Part shown: piece by piece, positions 1 to 7,039 of the stretch
Numbering within the stretch: position 1 is the first letter of the stretch
How the letters are laid out: every line of letters begins with the position of its first letter
From: Flavobacteriaceae bacterium UBA3179
Lineage (GTDB): Bacteria > Bacteroidota > Bacteroidia > Flavobacteriales > Flavobacteriaceae
Direction: 5' to 3'
Assembly: GCA_002364245.1 (NCBI GenBank)
Contig: DEXR01000014.1
Location: 20,267-43,554 of the forward strand
DNA length: 23,288 nt
Notes under the pieces: model-generated
What the model was told of the DNA's origin: nothing
The model's input: only the letters and a program-made list of their open reading frames with translations
Database searches by the model: none
Position numbers and translations under genes: made by a program

Positions 1-269
1 TATTTTTCAACCTCATCTTTGGTCATCCCAATCCCTTCGTCAATAATGCGAAGCGTTTTATTCTCCTTATCGACTTTTACTTCAATCTTAGGATTTCCGT
101 AGGCAACATCGTTTGCTTCTCCAATATTGGCAAGATGCTTTAATTTAAGTGTGGCATCTGTTGCGTTACTAATAAGCTCCCTTAAAAATATCTCGTGGTC
201 GCTGTATAAAAACTTTTTGATCAGTGGAAAAATATTCTCGACCGATACATTAATAGTTCCTTTACTCAT
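1..269 (-). CDS. htpG: Molecular chaperone HtpG (Hsp90), N-terminal part, cut by window edge
   Basis: Reading the minus strand from the ATG at 267-269 gives 89 codons that continue past the left edge. The protein begins MSKGTINVSVENIFPLI and contains ELISNATDA (residues 31-39) and IIDEGIGM (75-82). These are the Hsp90 N-terminal ATPase (GHKL) motifs, normally ELISNASDA and DNGIGM. Known role: an ATP-dependent dimeric cytosolic chaperone. The visible part is only the start of the nucleotide-binding domain. The Ser-to-Thr and Asn-to-Glu changes in the two motifs fit a divergent Bacteroidota HtpG branch, which is an inference. An inverted repeat upstream (333-347) could be an operator. Confidence 0.93.
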   Translation of the reverse strand, partial: MSKGTINVSVENIFPLIKKFLYSDHEIFLRELISNATDATLKLKHLANIGEANDVAYGNPKIEVKVDKENKTLRIIDEGIGMTKDEVEK

Positions 270-332
270 AATATGTATGTTTTGTTTTTTTTCTGAAATG
301 AATAAGACAAATAAAGTACCATTCTATAATTT

Positions 333-347
333 ATGACAGCTTGTCAT
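333..347. promoter_or_regulatory. Perfect inverted repeat upstream of htpG (possible operator)
   Basis: ATGACA-GCT-TGTCAT has 6-bp arms and a 3-nt centre. On the minus strand it ends 17 nt before a weak -7-like box (TTTATTTG, + coordinates 308-315) that would drive htpG, so it would cover the -33 region. The geometry suits a dimeric regulator or a specialised promoter element for a stress gene. The symmetry is seen directly; the function is inferred. Confidence 0.35.
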
Positions 348-439
348 TATGTAAGGAACACGATTCCATAACTACCAAGAAATCATAAACTTTAACAGAA
401 CCTTTTGTTTAAACATGAAAAATAAAGATTAAACGTTTG

Positions 440-447
440 TATCTTTG
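440..447 (+). promoter_or_regulatory. -7 box (TATCTTTG) for the TetR-ABC1 pair
   Basis: TATCTTTG matches the Bacteroidota -7 consensus TAnnTTTG exactly and lies 58 nt before the ATG at 506. I found no TTG at the usual 17-23 nt upstream, so only half of the promoter is supported. Confidence 0.5.
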
Positions 448-505
448 AAAGGAAAGATTTATTTGAATTAAAACTCAGAATATCTGTACGTTAAAACAAT
501 TTAAT

Positions 506-1174
506 ATGGCAACAAAAAAAACACCTTCAAAAAAGAAAAGTATCAACCGTGATAGTATTATTTCTGCCTATATGGAATACGTTCTTGAAAATGAGCAAAC
601 GCCAAAAAGCGTGTATAAGTTCAGTAAAGAACATGATATGACTGAACAGGAATTTTACAGTTTCTTCGGTTCCTTTGATGGATTGCGTAACGAAATATGG
701 AATACTTTTTTCGATCATTCGTTAAAACTGATACACAAAGACAAAAATTTCGAAGGGTTCAGCAACCAAGAGAAGATGCTTACTTTTTTCTTCACATTTT
801 TTGAAATGCTGACAGCCAACCGAAGTTATGTACTTTTCGCCCTAAAAGAAAACAAAGATATGATGAAGAGCCTTTCGCAGCTTAAAGGGCTTCGAATTAG
901 GGTGAAAGAATTCGCTTCTGGATTGATCAACGAAAAAAACGAAGAAAAAAATCTGAAAATATTAAAACAACCAGTTTCGGTATTTTCAGAAGGCGCTTGG
1001 TTACAAACTCTCTTTATTTTAAAATATTGGATGGAAGATAACTCGCCTTCTTTTGAAAAAACAGATGTCGTGATTGAAAAATCAGTCCGTGCAATTTTCG
1101 ATGTATTTGACAATACTCCGTTGGAAAGTGTGGTTGATTTCGGAAAATTTCTATGGAAAGATAAAATGAACTAA
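506..1174 (+). CDS. TetR-fold protein paired with an ABC1 kinase
   Basis: This 222-residue protein has a Lys-rich N terminus (MATKKTPSKKKS), then a TetR-like helix-turn-helix segment (about residues 16-65, ending EQEFYSFFGSFDGLRNEIW). An all-helical C-terminal domain of about 150 residues follows, as in TetR-family ligand-binding domains. The stop codon is immediately followed by the ATG of the ABC1-kinase gene at 1175, so the two are surely co-transcribed. By family it would be a DNA-binding regulator. However, COQ9, the lipid-binding partner of the COQ8-type kinase in ubiquinone synthesis, also has a TetR fold, so a lipid-binding or adaptor role is a real alternative. TetR-like fold: fairly sure. 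Function: open. Confidence 0.75.
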   Translation: MATKKTPSKKKSINRDSIISAYMEYVLENEQTPKSVYKFSKEHDMTEQEFYSFFGSFDGLRNEIWNTFFDHSLKLIHKDKNFEGFSNQEKMLTFFFTFFEMLTANRSYVLFALKENKDMMKSLSQLKGLRIRVKEFASGLINEKNEEKNLKILKQPVSVFSEGAWLQTLFILKYWMEDNSPSFEKTDVVIEKSVRAIFDVFDNTPLESVVDFGKFLWKDKMN

Positions 1175-2482
1175 ATGAAAACACTAGATTCCATTCCCAC
1201 AGGGAAAATAAAACGCGCCAGTAAGTTAGTTGGTACTGGTGTAAAAGTTGGCGGTAATTACTTGAAATATTACAGCGGAAAACTTGTAAATCCAGATTTG
1301 AACAAGGATGCATTAAACGAAAGTAATGCCGAAGATATTTACGACGGCTTAAAAAACTTGAAAGGAAGCGCCTTAAAAGTGGCTCAAATGCTGAGTATGG
1401 AAAAGAACATTATGCCCAAAGCCTATGTTGAAAAATTTTCCTTGGCGCAATTTCAGGTTCCGCCATTGTCTGCACCGTTGGTTCGAAAAACATTCAAAAA
1501 CTATTTTAATCAAACGCCAGAAGATTTGTTCGATACGTTTGATGAAAACTCGGTGGCTGCAGCTAGCATTGGTCAAGTGCATAAGGCTACGAAAGATGGT
1601 AAAGACCTTGCCGTAAAAATTCAGTATCCTGGTGTGGCAGACAGTATAAGTAGTGATTTGGCCTTGGTAAAACCTTTTGCTATTAAAATGTTCAATTTAA
1701 AGGGAAAGGACTCAGAGAAATATTTTCAGGAAATTGAAGGGAAACTTCTAGAGGAAACCGATTACAACTTAGAAATTGCTCAAAGCAAAACTACAACTGA
1801 AGCGTGTTCAGAAATTCCTAATTTAAAATTTCCGAAGTATTACGAAGCTCTTTCAACAGATCGCATCATCACGATGGATTGGATGACAGGGAAACACCTT
1901 TCAGAATTTACAAAAGTCAACACAGATAAAGAAAAGGCTAATAAAATTGGTCAAGCATTATGGGATTTTTATATGTTCCAAATGCACGAATTGAAAAGTG
2001 TGCATGCAGATCCGCATCCTGGAAACTTTTTGGTTGATAAAGACTCTAATTTAGTTGCAATTGATTTCGGTTGTATTAAAAAAGTGCCTGAGGAATTTTA
2101 CACGCCTTATTTTGAACTAGCAAAACCTGAAAACATCAATAACCCAGATGTTTTCATGGAAAAAACGTACGAACTTGAAATTTTACGAAGCGATGATTCA
2201 CCTGAAGAAGTGAAGTTTTTTTCTGAATTATTTCACGAAATGCTGAGCTTGTTTACGAAGCCTTTTCATGGTGATACATTTGATTTTTCAGATGAAGTAT
2301 TCTTCGGAAAAATAGCTGATTTAAGTGATAAGTATTCAAAAGATACAGAGTTGCGTAAAATGAATGGGAATAGAGGTTCTAAGCATTTCCTTTATATAAA
2401 CAGAACCTTTTTTGGGCTTTATAACTTGCTAAACGATTTGGGTGCTGAAGTAAGAATAAACAATTATCGACAATACATTTAA
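1175..2482 (+). CDS. ABC1/COQ8 (AarF/UbiB) family atypical kinase
   Basis: This 435-residue protein carries the UbiB-family signature set. There is a KxGQ-type motif reading KVAQ (68-71), an Ala-rich loop AAASIGQVH (128-136), and the VAIK-like lysine in LAVKIQYPGV (K148). An ExD motif lies in EETDYNLE (E194, D196). The catalytic segment HADPHPGNF spans 277-285 (D279) and the metal-binding DFG is at 297-299. KIQYPGVADSISSD looks closer to eukaryotic COQ8/ADCK3 than to E. coli UbiB. Family members are ATPases or unorthodox kinases that support isoprenoid-quinone or lipid metabolism at membranes. I see no C-terminal transmembrane pair of the UbiB kind. The KVAQ motif lacks the usual glycine. The gene starts directly after the TetR-fold gene stop codon. 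The specific substrate is unknown. Confidence 0.92.
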   Translation: MKTLDSIPTGKIKRASKLVGTGVKVGGNYLKYYSGKLVNPDLNKDALNESNAEDIYDGLKNLKGSALKVAQMLSMEKNIMPKAYVEKFSLAQFQVPPLSAPLVRKTFKNYFNQTPEDLFDTFDENSVAAASIGQVHKATKDGKDLAVKIQYPGVADSISSDLALVKPFAIKMFNLKGKDSEKYFQEIEGKLLEETDYNLEIAQSKTTTEACSEIPNLKFPKYYEALSTDRIITMDWMTGKHLSEFTKVNTDKEKANKIGQALWDFYMFQMHELKSVHADPHPGNFLVDKDSNLVAIDFGCIKKVPEEFYTPYFELAKPENINNPDVFMEKTYELEILRSDDSPEEVKFFSELFHEMLSLFTKPFHGDTFDFSDEVFFGKIADLSDKYSKDTELRKMNGNRGSKHFLYINRTFFGLYNLLNDLGAEVRINNYRQYI

Positions 2483-2536
2483 TAAATATTTAACTTTATG
2501 TTTAATTATTTGTATCAAAAACTAAACAAAAAACTG

Positions 2537-2652
2537 TATCTTTATAATAAATAATTGAGACACTTTTAAAATTGCTATGAAAAAGTAAAAGTTACCAATT
2601 ATTTATTGGTTAGGTTGTTTAAAAAAGGGTGCATTCTTTTTGCACCCTTTTT
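2537..2652 (+). ncRNA. Candidate small RNA between convergent genes
   Basis: A -7-like box TATCTTTA (2537-2544) lies downstream of the ABC1 stop codon. A TTTG at 2509-2512 is 24 nt upstream of it, which is rather far. Downstream are a 6-bp hairpin, ACCAAT(2595-2600)-TATTT-ATTGGT(2606-2611), and then a strong terminator ending at 2652. No open reading frame longer than three codons starts in this stretch with ATG. The layout of promoter, hairpin and terminator could give an RNA of about 100 nt. It could equally be just the 3' UTR of the ABC1 gene. Confidence 0.28.
2622..2652. terminator. Bidirectional intrinsic terminator
   Basis: AAAAAGGGTGCA (2623-2634), a 6-nt loop and TGCACCCTTTTT (2641-2652) form a 12-bp stem. 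It has a U-run on the 3' side in either orientation. It sits between the + strand ABC1 gene and the - strand peptidase gene and can serve both. Confidence 0.9.
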
Positions 2653-2676
2653 CTATTAAATATGTTTATACGTAGT

Positions 2677-5133
2677 CTATTTGCCTTCGGCTTTTTTACT
2701 CATAGAATCATCAGACTTTTTTTTGTTTTTAACATACGTGTCTAACCATGTGTCTTGTTCCCATAGTAGGTGCAAAATGCTTTCTTTTGCTCGATACCCG
2801 TGGCTTTCTTTTGGTAACATAACCAAACGAGCAGTCGCTCCCAATCCTTTTAATGCATTAAAATATCGTTCACTTTGCAGTGGATAGGTACCAGAATTAT
2901 TATCAGCTTCACCATGGATCAAAAGTAATGGTGTCTTCATTTTTTCAGCATGCATAAAAGGTGACATGGTGTAATAGGTTTCTGGTGAATCCCAGTAGCT
3001 ACGTTCTTCACTTTGAAACCCGAATGGTGTTAAAGTACGGTTGTAGGCTCCACTTCTGGCAATTCCAGCAGCAAACAAATCACTATGGCTTAATAAATTT
3101 GCAACCATAAAAGCTCCATAACTGTGTCCGCCGACTGCAACACGGTTTCTGTCAATATAACCCATATCGTCAACTGCATCGATAGCTGCTTTTGCATTAT
3201 CAACTAACTGAGTTCTAAATGTATCGTTAGGCTCTTCATCACCTTCACCTACAATTGGGAAAGCCGCATCGTCTAAAACAACATAACCTTGCGTTACCCA
3301 ATAAATAGGACTTCCCCAGAATGGATATATAAATTCATTCGGGTTGGTTGTATTTTGCGAAGCACTGCTCTTGTCTTTAAACTCTCGAGGATAAGCCCAA
3401 AGAATCATCGGCTTTTTTTCTTTTGCATCCATATCGTAACCAACTGGAAGATATAGCGTTCCTTCCAGCTCTAATCCGTCCTCACGTTTGTATGTAATTA
3501 CTTCTTTATGTATATTTTGTAAACTTTTAAAAGGGTTTTCAAAACTAGTTATAGGTGTTAAGTCTTCCTTCTTATTAATATTTCTGAAATAATAATTAGG
3601 ATATTCATTTTGCGACTCTATTCTTACTAGAATTTTTCCTTTCTTCATATTAATCGCATCGTACAAATTTTCTTTTTTATCAGTATAACTCGATTGATAG
3701 ATACGCTTTGTTTTCTGGCTTTTTAAGTTAAATTCATCTACAAAAGGAAATTGACCTTCCTCAGAATATCCATCACCCATTAAATAAGCAGTGCTATTGT
3801 TAAGGTCTAAAACAGAACGATTGAATTTATTTCGTGTCGTTACAAAATTTCCTGGATCACTATATCGATCTTGATAGTTTCTATCTGAAATAATAATAGG
3901 TTTTTGAGATAAATCTGACGGATTAAATAGATAGGTTTTTGTGTTTCTATCATTCCACCAATAATCGTACGCGATGGCGTTTTTATCATCACCCCAAGTA
4001 ATACCAGAAAATCTATTTTTAGTTTTTAAAATTTCTTTTCCTTTTCCAGTAAATGGAGCTTCAACTTGATACACAACATCTCTATAGTCTACTTCATTTT
4101 CTGGATCTCCTTCATCTAAAGCTTCTACCCAGTATAATGTTTCAGGCTGATCGTTACGCCAGCTAAAGTTTCGTTTACCGGTTCGCGTGGCCATAAATCC
4201 TTTTGGCCGAACTTCATCTAACGGCACCTCGTTTATCACTGTTATCACTTTTCCGTTAGCGTCATATACGGTTTCCGTATAAGGAAAACGATAATAAGGC
4301 ACTAAATATGAAAATGGTTTCTTTACTTCTGAAACTAAAATGTATTCTCCATTAGGCGAAAAACTAATACTTCGGTACATTGCTGTAGGAAGAAAAGAAG
4401 TTACTTCCCCATTAATGGAAACATTTTTAATTTCTGAAAGTGCCAATTGCTCAAAATTAGCTTCATCATTAGGGTTTTTTAATAAATCTTGATACGTTCG
4501 GTTTTGTGCTTTTTCCCCATCACTAACTGAAATAGTAGGGCCTGTTGGTACAGCTTCAGCAGTATTAATTAACTCTTTTCTATTTTCTGGAAGCATTTTA
4601 ACCAATAAACTAGAACTATCTTTAAACCAATTAATAACATCGCCCATATTGGCATTTACGGTTGCGCTGGTTAACTTTTTTGCTAAACTATTACCAATAT
4701 CCAACACCCACGCTTCAACTCCTTCTTTACCAGTATGTAAAAAAGCAATCATTTTTTGATTGGGTGACCAACTAAAGTTTGATAGTCGAGGATTTTCAGG
4801 AAGACCTGAAACTTGTTTCGATTCTTTATCAGTCGCTTTTTTTACTTCAATATTGTTATAATAGTTGGTGCGGCTGCCAATATTGGTTTTTGGGTTAATA
4901 CGTAACCCTCCTAAACGCATCTCGGTTTCGGAAAGTTCTTGTATAGATTTATAAGAATTACGGTATAAAAGTACTACGTTTTCACCCTTGTCATCAATAA
5001 TTACGGAAGGAGCAGGAGGTGCTTCAACTAAATCGAGAATTTCTTTAGGAGGTTTTTGATAATTTTTATCTACTTGGGCGTAAAATGCTGAAGAAACTAG
5101 TAGAAAAATAAGTAATGCGGTAATTTTTTTCAT
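2677..5133 (-). CDS. Secreted S9 family peptidase, glutamyl endopeptidase-like
   Basis: This 818-residue protein begins with a Sec signal peptide (MKKITALLIFLLVSSAFYAQ). An N-terminal region of about 500 residues, rich in beta-propeller-like repeats (for example LSNFSWSPNQKMIAFL and SISFSPNGEYILVSE), precedes a C-terminal alpha/beta-hydrolase domain. The catalytic triad can be placed: S671 in GGHSYGAF, D744 in HGEADNNSG and H778 in PKESHGYRA. The region around ARSGAYNRTLTPFGFQ and MSPFMHAEKMKTPLLLIHG resembles plant chloroplast glutamyl endopeptidase (S9D) more than prolyl oligopeptidase or DPP4, so cleavage after Glu is inferred. The protein is probably periplasmic, because no T9SS sorting domain is present. 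It shares a terminator with the convergent ABC1 gene. Confidence 0.9.
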   Translation of the reverse strand: MKKITALLIFLLVSSAFYAQVDKNYQKPPKEILDLVEAPPAPSVIIDDKGENVVLLYRNSYKSIQELSETEMRLGGLRINPKTNIGSRTNYYNNIEVKKATDKESKQVSGLPENPRLSNFSWSPNQKMIAFLHTGKEGVEAWVLDIGNSLAKKLTSATVNANMGDVINWFKDSSSLLVKMLPENRKELINTAEAVPTGPTISVSDGEKAQNRTYQDLLKNPNDEANFEQLALSEIKNVSINGEVTSFLPTAMYRSISFSPNGEYILVSEVKKPFSYLVPYYRFPYTETVYDANGKVITVINEVPLDEVRPKGFMATRTGKRNFSWRNDQPETLYWVEALDEGDPENEVDYRDVVYQVEAPFTGKGKEILKTKNRFSGITWGDDKNAIAYDYWWNDRNTKTYLFNPSDLSQKPIIISDRNYQDRYSDPGNFVTTRNKFNRSVLDLNNSTAYLMGDGYSEEGQFPFVDEFNLKSQKTKRIYQSSYTDKKENLYDAINMKKGKILVRIESQNEYPNYYFRNINKKEDLTPITSFENPFKSLQNIHKEVITYKREDGLELEGTLYLPVGYDMDAKEKKPMILWAYPREFKDKSSASQNTTNPNEFIYPFWGSPIYWVTQGYVVLDDAAFPIVGEGDEEPNDTFRTQLVDNAKAAIDAVDDMGYIDRNRVAVGGHSYGAFMVANLLSHSDLFAAGIARSGAYNRTLTPFGFQSEERSYWDSPETYYTMSPFMHAEKMKTPLLLIHGEADNNSGTYPLQSERYFNALKGLGATARLVMLPKESHGYRAKESILHLLWEQDTWLDTYVKNKKKSDDSMSKKAEGK

Positions 5134-5151
5134 AAGATTTAATTTTTTTTG

Positions 5152-5159
5152 AAAAGATA
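5152..5159 (-). promoter_or_regulatory. -7-like box (TATCTTTT) for the S9 peptidase gene
   Basis: On the minus strand TATCTTTT differs from TAnnTTTG only at the last base and lies 18 nt before the ATG at 5131-5133. No TTG at ideal spacing was seen. Confidence 0.35.
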
Positions 5160-5246
5160 CTTAAAAAAATAACGAGAAGCCATTCAATTTGCTATGCACG
5201 CATACTATAAGAAGCGTATTTATTTCCCTCACATTGCTTGAATATG

Positions 5247-5254
5247 TATCTTGC
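5247..5254 (+). promoter_or_regulatory. -7-like box (TATCTTGC) for the FabH-type gene
   Basis: TATCTTGC is a partial match to TAnnTTTG and lies 23 nt before the chosen ATG at 5278. If it is the promoter, the upstream TTG at 5251 cannot be the start codon, which supports the ATG choice. Confidence 0.3.
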
Positions 5255-5277
5255 CTTTTCGTTTATACTATATTTAT

Positions 5278-6285
5278 ATGTACACTTCAAAAATTACAGG
5301 GCTTGGTCATTATGTGCCCGAAAATGTTGTTACTAATGACGACCTTTCAAAATTGATGGACACAAACGATGCGTGGATACAGGAACGTACCGGAATTAAA
5401 GAACGAAGACACATTAAAAAGGGAGATGGCAATTCTACTTCGGTAATGGGAGTTAAAGCTGCCACCATTGCTTTAGAAGAAGCTAATCTAAACCCAGACG
5501 ATGTAGACATGATTGTCTTTGCAACTTTAAGCCCCGATATGTATTTTCCAGGAGGCGGTGTTGAGGTTCAAGAAATGATGAATATGCGAACCATTCCAGC
5601 ACTTGATGTTCGTAACCAATGTAGCGGTTTTGTGTATGCCATGTCCGTTGCCGATCAATTTGTAAAAACCGGAATGTATAAAAACATTTTAGTGATAGGA
5701 AGTGAAAACCACAGTGGCGGACTCGATTTTACCACCCGTGGGCGTAGTGTTTCAGTAATATTTGGTGATGGAGCAGGAGCTGCTGTTGTGTCTAGAAGTG
5801 AAGGTAATGAAGGCGGAATTTTATCTACTCATTTACATAGTGAAGGGAAACATAAAGATGAATTAGCTTTACAAGGCCCAAGCACTGAATATTGGGTTCC
5901 TGAAATTATAGAAAAAAATCCACAAGAAGATATTCCGTATTATCCATATATGAACGGTCAGTTTGTTTTCAAACACGCAATTGTCCGTTTTGCAGAAGTG
6001 ATCCACGAAGGACTGGAAGCAAATGGCTTATCGGTTGATGATATTGATATGTTGATACCGCATCAAGCCAACTTGCGTATATCTCAATTTATTCAACAGA
6101 AATTAAAATTGAGTGATGACCAGGTGTTTAACAATATTCAGAAATATGGAAATACTACTGCGGCATCTATTCCTATTGCGCTTTCTGAAGCTCATAAAGC
6201 TGGGAAGATTAAAAAAGGCGACCTTGTAGTGTTGGCTGCTTTTGGCAGTGGTTTCACTTGGGGAAGTGTGATTGTTAGATGGTAA
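5278..6285 (+). CDS. fabH: 3-oxoacyl-ACP synthase III (FabH-type ketosynthase)
   Basis: The 335-residue protein has the KAS III triad: C115 in DVRNQCSGF, H262 in LIPHQANLRI and N292 in KYGNTTAAS. It also has the N-terminal Arg loop WIQERTGIKERR and the C-terminal glycine motif AAFGSGFTWGS. FabH condenses acetyl- or branched acyl-CoA with malonyl-ACP to start fatty-acid chains in the cytosol. I start at ATG 5278 (MYTSKITGLGHYVPE), because the extra nine codons from the TTG at 5251 overlap a likely promoter and do not look like family sequence. The segment around 190-225 (DELALQGPSTEYW to DIPYYPYMNG) looks longer than in E. coli FabH. The gene is not in the common plsX-rpmF-fabH cluster, so it may be a second paralogue with another primer specificity. 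Confidence 0.85.
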   Translation: MYTSKITGLGHYVPENVVTNDDLSKLMDTNDAWIQERTGIKERRHIKKGDGNSTSVMGVKAATIALEEANLNPDDVDMIVFATLSPDMYFPGGGVEVQEMMNMRTIPALDVRNQCSGFVYAMSVADQFVKTGMYKNILVIGSENHSGGLDFTTRGRSVSVIFGDGAGAAVVSRSEGNEGGILSTHLHSEGKHKDELALQGPSTEYWVPEIIEKNPQEDIPYYPYMNGQFVFKHAIVRFAEVIHEGLEANGLSVDDIDMLIPHQANLRISQFIQQKLKLSDDQVFNNIQKYGNTTAASIPIALSEAHKAGKIKKGDLVVLAAFGSGFTWGSVIVRW

Positions 6286-6305
6286 TTTTTTAGAAGAAGA
6301 ATTAA

Positions 6306-6342
6306 AAAAAATGCCTTTCATGTTGATTTGAAAGACATTTTT
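6306..6342 (+). terminator. Intrinsic terminator of the fabH-type gene
   Basis: AAAAATG-C-CTTTCA (up to 6320), an 8-nt loop and TGAAAG-A-CATTTTT (6329-6342) form a stem with one internal mismatch and a T-run. It begins about 20 nt after the stop codon. Confidence 0.75.
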
Positions 6343-6470
6343 GGCTTAACAAACAAAAATTGATTTTTTAGTTATAATTCAAATAAATTATCGATAAGAA
6401 AACAATCACTCAAAAGACGGTGTAGGTGATGGATTGTTTCACTTTAAATAGGTTTTAACATTTAAATAAC

Positions 6471-6497
6471 AAACCCGAAGCGTATTGCTTCGGGTTT
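6471..6497 (+). terminator. Second intrinsic terminator-like hairpin, no gene between
   Basis: AAACCCGAAGC (6471-6481), loop GTATT and GCTTCGGGTTT (6487-6497) form a perfect 11-bp GC-rich stem. The U-tract is short, so termination is probable rather than certain. It lies 128 nt beyond the fabH terminator with no coding gene in between. That space contains another hairpin, AAACAATC (6400-6407) with GATTGTTT (6432-6439). The only ATG frame there is nine codons, from 6429. Confidence 0.6.
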
Positions 6498-6500
6498 ATA

Positions 6501-6555
6501 ACTTTGTTGCTATTATTAACACTAACCATCAACGTAAAAATTTTCACAACAAAGT
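6501..6555. repeat. Inverted repeat ACTTTGTTG / CAACAAAGT
   Basis: Perfect 9-bp arms lie at 6501-6509 and 6547-6555, separated by 37 nt of AT-rich sequence. The left arm overlaps a perfect -7 consensus TAACTTTG (6499-6506). This accounts for part of the 394-bp non-coding gap 6286-6679. Apart from it, the two terminators and the box at 6622 I see nothing else there. Confidence 0.45.
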
Positions 6556-6621
6556 CAGAAATATTTCTACTCAATAGACGAAGCCATTTCATAATTGTTA
6601 CACAAATAATTCTTTTTAACA

Positions 6622-6629
6622 TACTTTTA
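6622..6629 (+). promoter_or_regulatory. -7-like box (TACTTTTA) for the CoA-binding protein gene
   Basis: TACTTTTA matches TAnnTTTG except at the final base. It lies 50 nt before the ATG at 6680. TTG at 6595-6597 is 24 nt upstream, a little far for a -33 element. Confidence 0.3.
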
Positions 6630-6679
6630 GCGAAAGTTGATAGCTAGCAATTGTATATTTTATTCAGAAAAAGAAAACA

Positions 6680-7039
6680 ATGAAAAAAACACTTGTATTG
6701 GGCGCTAGTTTAAAGCCGTCACGTTATTCAAACCTTGCTATAAATAGATTAGTAAATAAAAATCATCCAGTTGAAGCAGTAGGCTTACGAGAAGGGGAGG
6801 TGGCAGGAGTAAAAATAACTACTGAAAAAGAAAAATTTGAAAATATTGATACCGTTACCTTGTACCTAAATGCAAAACGGCAAGAGGAGTATTACGATTA
6901 TATAATTTCTTTAAAACCGAACCGAGTAATTTTTAACCCCGGAACAGAAAACCCTGAATTTTACAACCTTCTGAAAGAAAGTAATATTGAAGTTGAAGTG
7001 GCTTGTACGTTAGTTCTTTTGGCTTCTAATCAATATTAG
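6680..7039 (+). CDS. CoA-binding domain protein (YccU-like)
   Basis: This 119-residue protein is a single Rossmann-like CoA-binding domain (CoA_binding_2 type). It has an N-terminal [16 protein letters not shown] loop and the central motif [19 protein letters not shown]. The segment [16 protein letters not shown] matches the family's pattern of a Pro-Gly-x-Glu near the C terminus. Family members bind CoA or related nucleotides; their cellular role is poorly defined. The start ATG follows an A-rich stretch (gaaaacaATG), as is common in Bacteroidota. Its last 30 nt overlap the 3' end of the symporter gene on the opposite strand. Confidence 0.85.
   Translation: MKKTLVLGASLKPSRYSNLAINRLVNKNHPVEAVGLREGEVAGVKITTEKEKFENIDTVTLYLNAKRQEEYYDYIISLKPNRVIFNPGTENPEFYNLLKESNIEVEVACTLVLLASNQY

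Noticed and set aside
127..336. Hydrophobic 69-residue open frame on the + strand
   Set aside because: It lies opposite the htpG coding sequence, whose minus-strand product clearly matches Hsp90 motifs; the + frame is a shadow.
5251..5277. Nine-codon upstream extension of the FabH-type protein from a TTG
   Set aside because: It overlaps a likely -7 box, and the family N terminus begins at the ATG at 5278.
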